Below, piece by piece: positions 1 to 7,027 of a DNA stretch of 64,000 nt. Position numbers and translations under genes: made by a program. Location: positions 1-64,000 of the forward strand of contig JAQBQD010000081.1 in NCBI GenBank assembly GCA_028287185.1. Direction: 5' to 3'. Numbering within the stretch: the first letter of the stretch is position 1; every line of letters starts with the position of its first letter. A model generated the notes under the pieces. The model was given only the letters and a program-made list of their open reading frames with translations. It made no database searches and was not told where the DNA came from. Source of the DNA: Gemmatimonadota bacterium. GTDB taxonomy: Bacteria; Gemmatimonadota; Gemmatimonadetes; Longimicrobiales; Longimicrobiaceae.

Positions 1-25
1 CCCCCCCCCCCCCCCCCCCCCCCCC
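1..25. repeat. 25-base poly-C run at the window edge
   Basis: The first 25 bases are all C, directly followed by ordinary-looking coding sequence. A pure homopolymer of this length at the very end of a contig is typical of a sequencing or assembly artefact, for example poly-G read-through in two-colour chemistry. It marks the point where the minus-strand gene is cut off and should not be read as biology without independent reads. Confidence 0.8.
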
Positions 26-774
26 AAAGTTGACTCCTGCCAATGACTTATGCCGCTGCTTCCGGCAAAGCGACGCGCGGCGGCGGACAACGACTTCTCC
101 GGTAGCAGCCCCACGTCCTCGGCGAACATGGTGAACACGCAGCGCATCAGAAACCGCGCGACGCGCTCCTGCTCGAACCCGCGCTGCTCCAGCGATGCGG
201 CCAGCTTCGCCAGCCGGTCGGCCACCTCGCGCGTGACCGCCGCGGCGAGGCGCTCGGTGCGCAGCGAATCGGGATCCAGCCACACCTGCCGCAGGAACTC
301 CACATCGGCTTCGTCGTCGGCCAGCCGCGCCAGCTCGATCCGGCGCAGGGGGATGGTCCAGTCCTCGTAGCGCGCCCCGCGCAGCCGCCACACCAGCAGC
401 GTGCGCCCCACGTCCATCACCATGATGAACGGCGGCACGTCGTCCGCCAGCTCATAGGCGTACGAGCGCGCCTGCTGGTACGCCGCCCGCAGCACCAGCT
501 CGTACGACCGCGCGGCATCCGCATGCTTGCCCTCCATCACGAAGTGGCCGCGCCGGTACAGGTCGATGCGCTGCGCCGACAGCTTGCCGCTCGCGCGGTC
601 GATGGAGCGCAGCGGGAACTCGAACTCGTAGCCCGAGCCGCCCGGCTCCGGCACGGGCAGCCCCAGCGCCACCAGCAGCTCGGTGACGTACATCTGGAAG
701 TTGGCCATCTCGCGGGCGGGCACGTGGGCCCACCGTTCGGCCAGGGCGCGGAGCCGTTCGCTCGTTTCGCTCAC
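1..774 (-). CDS. Type IIL (MmeI-like) restriction-modification protein, N-terminal fragment
   Basis: Single-chain type IIL enzymes combine an N-terminal PD-(D/E)xK nuclease, a helical linker, an adenine-N6 methyltransferase and a target-recognition domain. Only about 250 N-terminal residues are present here. They show D71, nine residues, then E81-G-K83 (IDLYRRGHFVMEGK), the D-X9-ExK spacing of the MmeI nuclease site. The helical motif FLMRCVFTMFAEDVGLLP, characteristic of the family, follows near residue 215. The frame stays open into the poly-C run, where it would read as glycines, so the methyltransferase part is missing from the window. The GTG at 774 was chosen as the first start in the frame that keeps the conserved N-terminus; its ribosome-binding site is poor. 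DISARM- and BREX-associated methylases are relatives, but no such partner genes are visible. Confidence 0.75.
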   Translation of the reverse strand, partial: MSETSERLRALAERWAHVPAREMANFQMYVTELLVALGLPVPEPGGSGYEFEFPLRSIDRASGKLSAQRIDLYRRGHFVMEGKHADAARSYELVLRAAYQQARSYAYELADDVPPFIMVMDVGRTLLVWRLRGARYEDWTIPLRRIELARLADDEADVEFLRQVWLDPDSLRTERLAAAVTREVADRLAKLAASLEQRGFEQERVARFLMRCVFTMFAEDVGLLPEKSLSAAARRFAGSSGISHWQESTLGGGGGGGG

Positions 775-954
775 GGGATGGAAGCCGGCAGGTGGAAGGG
801 GAGGCGGGGCGGAAGGCGCGCGGGGAGATGCGCGCGGACATGCGATGGGAATCTTACGCCGCAACGGGGCCGAACGCACGGGCGGCGGCCATCGGGGCGA
901 CCGCCAGAAGGCCGCGCGGGTGCGGAATTCGGGCCGATGTCACGCGCCGCCGCC

Positions 955-3267
955 TCATCTCGCCGCTCCCGCCGCCCCGGTCTCCGGGCTTGCCCCCGCC
1001 ACCACCGTGAAGCTCGCCGTCAGCCCGCCCACCATCACGTCGAACACGCCGGGCTCCAGCACCGGACGTCCGTCGCGGGCCACGTAGCGAAGGTCGTCCG
1101 TCGACAGGTCGAAGGTGACGACGCGCGACTCGCCGGGCTGCAGGGCGAGCTTGCGGAACGCGCGCAGGCGGCGGACGGGCGGGGTGATGGCCGCGTACCG
1201 CTGGTGCGTGAAGAGCAGCACCGTCTCGTCCCCGGCGCGCCGCCCGGTGTTCTCCACCGTCACGCGCACCGGGACGGTGCCTCCCGCGCGCACCTCCGCG
1301 GCGCCGAGCGCCAGGCCGCGGTAGGCGAAGGTGGTGTATCCCATCCCCGCGCCGAGCTCGAACTGCGGCCGGAACCCGCCGGGGCCGCCGTCGCTGCTCA
1401 GCGCCTCGGAGGGCTTGTGGTCGTACGTCGTGAGCGCGTTGGCGTGGCGCGGATACGTGAACGGCAGGCGTCCGCCCGGGTTGGCGTCGCCGAACAGCAC
1501 GTCGGCGATGGCGTCCCCGCCCTGCATCCCCGGCTGGTACGCCATCACGATGCCCCGGGCGCCGTCGGCCACGCGGCTGATGATGCGCGGCCGGCCCTCC
1601 ACCAGCACCAGCACCACCGGCCTGCCCGCCGCCTGCACCGCCTCCACCAGCCGGAGCTGTACCTCGGGCAGCGTCAGGTCGTCGATGTTGCCCGGCGTCT
1701 CGGCGTAGGCGTCCTCCCCCACGGCCACCACCACCACGTCCGCGTCGCGCGCCGCCCGCCCCGCCGCCGCCAGGTCCGCCTCGCCGTCGAAGCCGGCGCC
1801 GGCGACGTACCGCACGTCGCGGCCACGGCGCAGCATGGCCTCCAGCAGCGTGCGCGGACCGTCGGGAAGCTGCGAGGCGTCCCGCCCCTGCCAGGTGTAC
1901 GTCCAGCCGCCGTTCAGCGCGGTGAGCGAAGCCGCGGCGGGGCCCGTCACCAGGATGCGCGCGTCCTTCGCCAGCGGCAGCACGCCGCCCTCGTTCTTCA
2001 GCAGCGTGATGGACTCGCGCGCCGCCCGCCGCGCCGTCTCGGCCGACGCCTCCGTGGCGAACTCCGCCGCCGCGAGCGGGTCGGGGTACGGGTGCTCGAA
2101 CAGCCCCAGCCGCGCCTTCATGGTCAGGATGCGGCGCACCGACCGGTCCACGCGGCTCTCGGGGACGGCACCCTCGCGCACCAGCGCCGTCAGGTCGTCC
2201 GCGAACTGGTAGTCGTAGGGGGTCATGCTCATGTCGATGCCGGCGTCGATCGCCATGCGCACCGCGTCCTTCGGCGTGGGGGCGACGTGGTGGCGGGTGT
2301 GCAGGTACAGGATGTCCTGCCAGTCGCTCACCACCACCCCGTCGAAGCCCAGCTCGCCGCGCAGCACGTCCGTCAGCCAGTAGCGGCTGGCGTGCAGCGG
2401 CTCGCCATCGATCTCGCCGCTGTTCACCATCACCGCCAGCGCCCCCGCGCGGACGGCGGCGGCGAAGGGCGGAAGGTAGCTTTCGCGCACCTCGCGGGGC
2501 GTCATGTACGCCGGCGTGCGGTCGTGTCCGGAGCGCGGGTTCGAGTATCCCAGGTAGTGCTTGAGCGTGGCCGCCACCCGGCCGGAGCCCTGCATCCCCA
2601 GCACCTGCGCGCGCCCCATCGCCGCCGCCAGCACGGGGTCCTCGCCGAAGGTCTCGTAGAAGCGCGGCCACAGCGGCTGGCGGCCCACGTCCAGCACGGG
2701 CGCGAAGTTCCAGGGCAGGCCCGACGCGTAGGCCTCGTCCGCCGTCACCCGGCCCGCCCGCCGCGCCAGCGCCGTGTCGAAGGTGGCCGCCATCCCCAGG
2801 TTCTGCGGGAAGATCGTTCCGCCGCGCGTGTAGCCGGCCCCGTGCACGAAGTCGATGCCGTACAGCACGGGAATGCCCAGCCGCGTGTCGCGCATGGCCG
2901 CGCGCTGGATCTGCGTCACCGCGTCGTGCCACCCCGGCACCGACAGCGCCGCGCCCTCCACGTTCAGGATGCTGCCCACGTGCCGCGTCACCACCGCCTC
3001 GCGCAGCTTCGCCGTGTCCAGGCGCACGCTGTCCCGGTGCGGCGTTCCGCGCGCGGCCACCACGCCCAGCGTCACCTGCGTCATCTGCCCCACCTTCTCC
3101 TCCAGCGTCATGCGCGCCAGCAGCGAGTCCACCCGCGCGCGCCACGCCGCCTCCACGGCAGGGGACGCGGCGGGATACGGCGCGGCGACCACGGCCTGCG
3201 CCCGGGAGGCGGACGGCGCGGTGGCGAGAAGGATCGAAACCGCGGCGAGGATGCGGGAGCGCTTCAT
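955..3267 (-). CDS. bglX: Secreted GH3 beta-glucosidase
   Basis: This predicted glycoside hydrolase family 3 enzyme of 770 residues would release terminal beta-linked glucose (or xylose) from oligosaccharides. Residues 1-25 are a signal peptide ending in SRAQA, so it acts in the periplasm or outside the cell. The N-terminal TIM barrel carries the KHYLGY segment (236-241) and the nucleophile Asp315 in VVVSDWQD. An alpha/beta sandwich follows, and a fibronectin type III-like domain closes the protein (about 640-755). The length fits BglX-type enzymes. It stands alone, in the same direction as glnN upstream but separated from it by 261 bp and a terminator hairpin. Substrate choice (glucoside or xyloside) cannot be settled from sequence alone. 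Confidence 0.92.
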   Translation of the reverse strand: MKRSRILAAVSILLATAPSASRAQAVVAAPYPAASPAVEAAWRARVDSLLARMTLEEKVGQMTQVTLGVVAARGTPHRDSVRLDTAKLREAVVTRHVGSILNVEGAALSVPGWHDAVTQIQRAAMRDTRLGIPVLYGIDFVHGAGYTRGGTIFPQNLGMAATFDTALARRAGRVTADEAYASGLPWNFAPVLDVGRQPLWPRFYETFGEDPVLAAAMGRAQVLGMQGSGRVAATLKHYLGYSNPRSGHDRTPAYMTPREVRESYLPPFAAAVRAGALAVMVNSGEIDGEPLHASRYWLTDVLRGELGFDGVVVSDWQDILYLHTRHHVAPTPKDAVRMAIDAGIDMSMTPYDYQFADDLTALVREGAVPESRVDRSVRRILTMKARLGLFEHPYPDPLAAAEFATEASAETARRAARESITLLKNEGGVLPLAKDARILVTGPAAASLTALNGGWTYTWQGRDASQLPDGPRTLLEAMLRRGRDVRYVAGAGFDGEADLAAAGRAARDADVVVVAVGEDAYAETPGNIDDLTLPEVQLRLVEAVQAAGRPVVLVLVEGRPRIISRVADGARGIVMAYQPGMQGGDAIADVLFGDANPGGRLPFTYPRHANALTTYDHKPSEALSSDGGPGGFRPQFELGAGMGYTTFAYRGLALGAAEVRAGGTVPVRVTVENTGRRAGDETVLLFTHQRYAAITPPVRRLRAFRKLALQPGESRVVTFDLSTDDLRYVARDGRPVLEPGVFDVMVGGLTASFTVVAGASPETGAAGAAR

Positions 3268-3468
3268 GGGGTCGGTGAATGCCGGTCGATTGGGCGGCTC
3301 GGTCGATGGACGGCGCCCGGTCCGCCGGGGTCGGCGGAGGCCGGCTGGCCGGTATGCGTCATCCGTGCCGGGGGCGTTCGTCCGACGGCGGACGGGAGCG
3401 GTTGCGGGAGAAGGCGCGGCGCCGGCACCCGACCCTTTTGCCCGGCGACCCGGCCTGACGGACGACCG

Positions 3469-3500
3469 AAGGGCCGCTCCCGGAGGGGGGAGCGGCCCTT
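3469..3500 (-). terminator. Hairpin terminator after glnN
   Basis: A perfect 13-bp stem (AAGGGCCGCTCCC at 3469-3481 against 3488-3500) with a 6-base loop lies 28 bp beyond the glnN stop codon. It has no long U tract, as is usual in GC-rich genomes, so its efficiency is uncertain. Confidence 0.7.
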
Positions 3501-3528
3501 CACGGCGTGCTTGCGTGCCGCCGGCGCG

Positions 3529-5721
3529 TCACTTCACGAACAGCATCTCGCGGTACCTCGGCAGCGGCCAGTACGTGTCCGGCAGGATCTTCTCCAGCTT
3601 GTCGGCGGCGGCGCGGACGGCGGTCATCGCGGGAATGACGTGGTCGCGCATGTGGTGCGCCTTGCTGTGCACGCTGTCGCCGCCCAGCTCCTCATTCTGC
3701 TCGACGAGCGCGGACAGGCCCTCGGACAGCTCGTTCGTCAGGCCGTTCACCTGCTCGATGATGCGCTTCACCCCCGTGGCCTCCAGGCCGATGCTGCCGG
3801 CGCGCTCGGAGGCGGCCAGCAGGTCGTTCAGGTAGTGCACGGCCGCGGGCAGGATCATGGTGCTGGCGATCTCGGCCGTGGTCTCGCCCTCGATGTTCAC
3901 GGTCTTGAAGTACGTCTCGAACACCACCTCCTCGCGCGACTCCATCTCGCGGGGCGACAGCACGCCGTACCTCTCGAAGAGCGCCTTGTTCTTGTCCGAC
4001 GCCAGGGCGGGCACCGCCTCCAGCGTGTTGGGCAGGTTCAGCAGGCCGCGCGCCTCGGCCTCGCGGTGCCAGTCGTCGCTGTAGCCGTCGCCGTTGAAGA
4101 CGATGCGCTTCACCCGGCGGATCTCGCGGGCGATGAGCGCCGCCAGCGCGTCCTCGAAGCGGGCGCCGCCCTTCAGCTCGCCGTCCAGCTCGGTGCACAG
4201 CTCGTCGATGCTCTCGGCGACGATGGTGTTGAGCACCGTGGCGGGGAACGACACCGACTGCGACGCGCCCAGCGCCCGGAACTCGAACTTGTTGCCCGTG
4301 AAGGCGAAGGGGCTGGTGCGGTTGCGGTCGCCCGCGTGCTGGGGGATGTGCGGCAGCACGTCGGTGCCCAGCCCCATCAGCCCGCCGCTCTTGCTGCTGG
4401 TGGCCGTGCCGCTCTTCTCGATCTGCTCGAACACGTCCGTGAGCTGGTCGCCCAGGAACACCGAGATGATGGCCGGTGGCGCCTCGTTGGCGCCCAGGCG
4501 GTGGTCGTTGCCGGCATAGGCCACGGCCGCGCGGATCAGGTCCTGGTGGCGCTCCACGGCGCGCAGCACGGCGGTGCAAAAGAAGAGGAACTGCATGTTC
4601 TGGTGCGGTGTGTCGCCCGGCTCCAGCAGGTTCTGCGAGTCGGTGCCCATCGACCAGTTCAGGTGCTTTCCGCTGCCGTTCACGCCCGCGAACGGCTTCT
4701 CGTGCAGCAGGCAGACCAGGCCGTGCTTCCGCGCGGACTTCTGCAGCACGATCATCATCAGCTGCTGGTGGTCGGCCGCCAGGTTGGCGTTCTCGTAGAT
4801 GGGCGCCATCTCGAACTGGCCCGGCGCGACCTCGTTGTGCCGCGTCTTCACGGGCACGCCCAGCCGGTACAGCTCGCGCTCCACGTCGATCATGAAGGCC
4901 AGCACGCGGTCGGGGATGCTGCCGAAGTAGTGGTCCTCCAGCTCCTGCCCGCGCGGCGGCTTGGCGCCGAACAGGGTGCGGCCCGTGGTCATCAGGTCGG
5001 GCCGCCGGTAGTAGAACTCCTGGTCGATCAGGAAGAACTCCTGCTCGGGCCCGCAGGTGGCCATCACCCGCCCGTCGTCGCCGCCGAAGAGGGCCAGCGC
5101 GCGGGTGGCCTGCTTCTCCAGCGCGGCCACGGAGCGCAGCAGGGGGATCTTCTGGTCCAGCGCGTCGCCCGTCCAGCTGGCGAACGCCGTGGGGATGGAC
5201 AGGTAGCACCCGGCCGGCGTCTCCACGATGAAGGCGGGCGAGGTGGGGTCCCACGCCGTGTAGCCGCGCGCCTCGAAGGTTGCCCGCAGGCCGCCCGAGG
5301 GGAACGACGAGGCGTCGGGCTCGCCCTGGATCAGCTCCTTGCCGCTGAACTCCGCGACCGCGCCGCCGCCCACGTTAGGCGTGATGAACGAGTCGTGCTT
5401 CTCGGCCGTCGACCCCGTCAGCGGCTGGAACCAGTGCGTGAAGTGCGTGGCGCCCTTCTCCAGCGCCCACTCCTTCATCGCCATCGCCACCGCGTCGGCC
5501 ACCGTGGCGTCCAGCGGCGTGCTCTGGCGCAGGGTGGAGAGCAGGGCCTTGTAGATGGGCTTCGGGAGCCGTGCGCGCATCTCGGCGATGCCGAAGGTGT
5601 TCTCGCCGAAGATGGCCTCGATGTCCATGGTGCGCATGGCGGGCGCCGCGTCGCCGCGCCCGTCGGGGGTCCAGCCCTTCGCCGCGGCCAGCGCGTCGAA
5701 GCGGGGGGTGAGCTTGGGCAT
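3529..5721 (-). CDS. glnN: Type III glutamine synthetase
   Basis: GSIII makes glutamine from glutamate, ammonia and ATP in the cytoplasm as a dodecamer of roughly 700-730-residue subunits; this one has 730. Family-specific blocks are visible: [20 protein letters not shown] near residue 150, [18 protein letters not shown] near 300 and [11 protein letters not shown] near 350, covering the glutamate- and metal-binding region. The open frame continues upstream, but the ATG at 5721 ([16 protein letters not shown]) was chosen because GSIII proteins begin about here and a GAGG lies just upstream. An Lrp/AsnC regulator gene ends 221 bp upstream on the same strand. This suggests control by amino-acid supply, though that is inference. 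No PII protein or glutamate synthase gene is nearby. Confidence 0.95.
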   Translation of the reverse strand: MPKLTPRFDALAAAKGWTPDGRGDAAPAMRTMDIEAIFGENTFGIAEMRARLPKPIYKALLSTLRQSTPLDATVADAVAMAMKEWALEKGATHFTHWFQPLTGSTAEKHDSFITPNVGGGAVAEFSGKELIQGEPDASSFPSGGLRATFEARGYTAWDPTSPAFIVETPAGCYLSIPTAFASWTGDALDQKIPLLRSVAALEKQATRALALFGGDDGRVMATCGPEQEFFLIDQEFYYRRPDLMTTGRTLFGAKPPRGQELEDHYFGSIPDRVLAFMIDVERELYRLGVPVKTRHNEVAPGQFEMAPIYENANLAADHQQLMMIVLQKSARKHGLVCLLHEKPFAGVNGSGKHLNWSMGTDSQNLLEPGDTPHQNMQFLFFCTAVLRAVERHQDLIRAAVAYAGNDHRLGANEAPPAIISVFLGDQLTDVFEQIEKSGTATSSKSGGLMGLGTDVLPHIPQHAGDRNRTSPFAFTGNKFEFRALGASQSVSFPATVLNTIVAESIDELCTELDGELKGGARFEDALAALIAREIRRVKRIVFNGDGYSDDWHREAEARGLLNLPNTLEAVPALASDKNKALFERYGVLSPREMESREEVVFETYFKTVNIEGETTAEIASTMILPAAVHYLNDLLAASERAGSIGLEATGVKRIIEQVNGLTNELSEGLSALVEQNEELGGDSVHSKAHHMRDHVIPAMTAVRAAADKLEKILPDTYWPLPRYREMLFVK

Positions 5722-5942
5722 TTCGGGATACCTCGTCCAGGGTTTCGGGCCGCGTTTCGTCCTGCTCTCGCCGTCGTCCATCAACCGTCCGTTCTGCCCG
5801 CCGTCCTGCACCTTCCAGCCTTCCATGTCGGCGCCTGGTCCTGCGCCATGCCGCCTGTCCCTCGTCGATCTCACCAGACCCAACGCCCCGGGGGGGACTT
5901 CGACGGCCGAGGTCCGAAGGTCCCGCATCGATCGGGGTCCGC

Positions 5943-6437
5943 CTACGCGCCGGCGTCGCCCGCGGGCCGCGCCGCCAGGCCCAGGCGGCTGGTCTCCTTG
6001 ATGGTGGAGAGCACGATGCTGGTGGTGGTCCACTGCACGCCGGGCCACGACTGGATCTCGGCCAGCAGCGCCTCCAGCGTGCTCGTGCTTTCCGTGCGGA
6101 TCTTGAGCAGGTGGCTGCCCTGCCCCGTCACCGAGTGGCATTCCAGCATGGCCGGGTGCCGCCCCACGCGCTCGCGGAACTCCGGATAGTAGGTGGACCC
6201 CGCCATCCCCACGAAGATGAAGGCGGTGACGTCCATCCCCACCCGCCGCGGCTCGAGCACGGCGGTGAAGTAGCGGATGATGCCGCGCTCCTCCAGTTTG
6301 CGCAGCCGCTCGCCCACCGCCGGCGACGAGAGCCCCACCGCCAGCGCCAGGTCATGCTGCGACACGCGGCCGTTCTCCTGGAGCATCTCCAGCAGCTTCG
6401 CATCCGTTTCGTCCAACCGCGCGGCAGTCCCGGCCAT
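5943..6437 (-). CDS. Lrp/AsnC-family transcriptional regulator
   Basis: This protein of 164 residues has an N-terminal winged helix-turn-helix (about 8-60, with [20 protein letters not shown] at its start) and a C-terminal RAM/AsnC ligand-binding domain (about 70-150). The family forms dimers and octamers whose DNA binding responds to amino acids. Its position directly ahead of glnN points to nitrogen or glutamine control. The upstream region holds a plausible promoter and an inverted TACAGA/TCTGTA repeat that could be its own operator. The ligand cannot be predicted. Confidence 0.9.
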   Translation of the reverse strand: MAGTAARLDETDAKLLEMLQENGRVSQHDLALAVGLSSPAVGERLRKLEERGIIRYFTAVLEPRRVGMDVTAFIFVGMAGSTYYPEFRERVGRHPAMLECHSVTGQGSHLLKIRTESTSTLEALLAEIQSWPGVQWTTTSIVLSTIKETSRLGLAARPAGDAGA

Positions 6438-6453
6438 ATTACTTTCGATTCGT

Positions 6454-6485
6454 TACAGATGGTCGTCTATCACCTAACTTCTGTA
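6454..6485 (-). promoter_or_regulatory. Inverted repeat, possible Lrp operator
   Basis: TACAGA at 6454-6459 and TCTGTA at 6480-6485 form a perfect inverted repeat with a 20-base spacer, 17-48 bp upstream of the Lrp-family start codon and just downstream of the proposed promoter. Lrp-type regulators often bind such sites to repress themselves. This is inference from position and symmetry only. Confidence 0.35.
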
Positions 6486-6487
6486 GG

Positions 6488-6515
6488 AAGATAAGCCGAT
6501 TTTCCTTCCGTGCAA
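6488..6515 (-). promoter_or_regulatory. Probable sigma-70-type promoter of the Lrp-family gene
   Basis: Read on the minus strand, TTGCAC (6510-6515) and TATCTT (6488-6493) match the -35 and -10 consensus at 4 of 6 positions each, with a 16-bp spacer. The patch is unusually AT-rich for this genome, and the expected leader is about 45 bases. Confidence 0.45.
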
Positions 6516-6705
6516 GATCCATACGTGATTTTCCCCCTCGTCCGGCCTTCCTCGCCCGAGTCTCGCCGGTAACCCGACGCGCCCCTCCCTGACCGAGCCG
6601 ACGCCGTCTACCGGGGTGACGACGAAATACGTGGATATCCAGGTCACGTGGGCCTCAAAGAGACGCGGAACGGCTCTTTTGCGACATGGAGGACGAACGA
6701 TACTC

Positions 6706-6734
6706 TTGACTTGTCATTTTCAGACACTTAATAG
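6706..6734 (+). promoter_or_regulatory. Probable promoter of the RiPP-like locus
   Basis: TTGACT (6706-6711) is a near-consensus -35 element, followed after 17 bp by TAATAG (6729-6734), a weak -10. It sits in an AT-rich patch of an otherwise GC-rich region and ends 43 bases before the precursor start codon. The rest of the 6438-6777 gap holds the Lrp-gene promoter and nothing else recognisable. Confidence 0.5.
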
Positions 6735-6777
6735 TCCGAGCGCAGGTCATTCCCTCACCCTTGTCCGGAGGTGAAGC

Positions 6778-6948
6778 ATGCACGCACTCGGATCGACCGC
6801 GCAGGCGCAGACCCACTCGTTCACGGGAATGGAGACGTTCAACCCGTACGACGACCCGACCATCGCGACGTCCGCGGCCCTGTACGGGGGCGCCTGGTGG
6901 TGCCCGATCGACCCGGACGGCAACAACCTCTGCATCTGCGCGGACTGA
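6778..6948 (+). CDS. Putative RiPP precursor peptide with Trp/Cys-rich C-terminus
   Basis: This 56-codon frame begins at an ATG preceded by a near-perfect Shine-Dalgarno (GGAGGTGA, spacing 3-4). Residues 1-35 look like a leader (MHALGSTAQAQTHSFTG..., then ETFNPYDDPTIATSA). The C-terminal part reads ALYGGAWWCPIDPDGNN followed by LCICAD, which places Trp40, Trp41, Cys42, Cys52 and Cys54 together. Its place directly ahead of a radical SAM/SPASM gene, the strong ribosome-binding site and the following hairpin are the usual signs of a ribosomally made, post-translationally modified peptide precursor. The modification could be thioether, Trp-linked or another crosslink; the sequence does not say. 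It does not end in the FxSxx pattern of the fxs family. No double-Gly cleavage site is obvious, although GG occurs at 37-38. Confidence 0.75.
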   Translation: MHALGSTAQAQTHSFTGMETFNPYDDPTIATSAALYGGAWWCPIDPDGNNLCICAD

Positions 6949-6961
6949 CCGCGCCACGACC

Positions 6962-6998
6962 GGCCCGCAGGACGACTCGGAAGATCGTCCTGCGGGCC
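6962..6998 (+). terminator. Strong hairpin between precursor and downstream genes
   Basis: GGCCCGCAGGACGA (6962-6975) pairs perfectly with TCGTCCTGCGGGCC (6985-6998) around a 9-base loop, followed by a pyrimidine-rich stretch. It begins 13 bp after the precursor stop codon. It probably works as a partial terminator or RNA stabiliser that makes the precursor more abundant than its enzymes, an arrangement often seen in RiPP operons. Confidence 0.75.
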
Positions 6999-7027
6999 CC
7001 TCTCCCTTCCGTTCCACCGGAGCACCC

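Noticed and set aside
523-6189. An open plus-strand frame of 1,888 codons opposite bglX and glnN
   Set aside because: It mirrors two clearly conserved minus-strand genes and is His/Arg/Gln-rich low-complexity sequence, the expected antisense product of GC-rich codon usage. Similar shadow frames opposite most other genes were also ignored.
6778-6948. Assignment of the small peptide to the FxSxx-COOH, lanthipeptide or ranthipeptide families
   Set aside because: It lacks the FxSxx ending, LanB/LanC-type enzymes are absent, and it has only three Cys. The class is left open.
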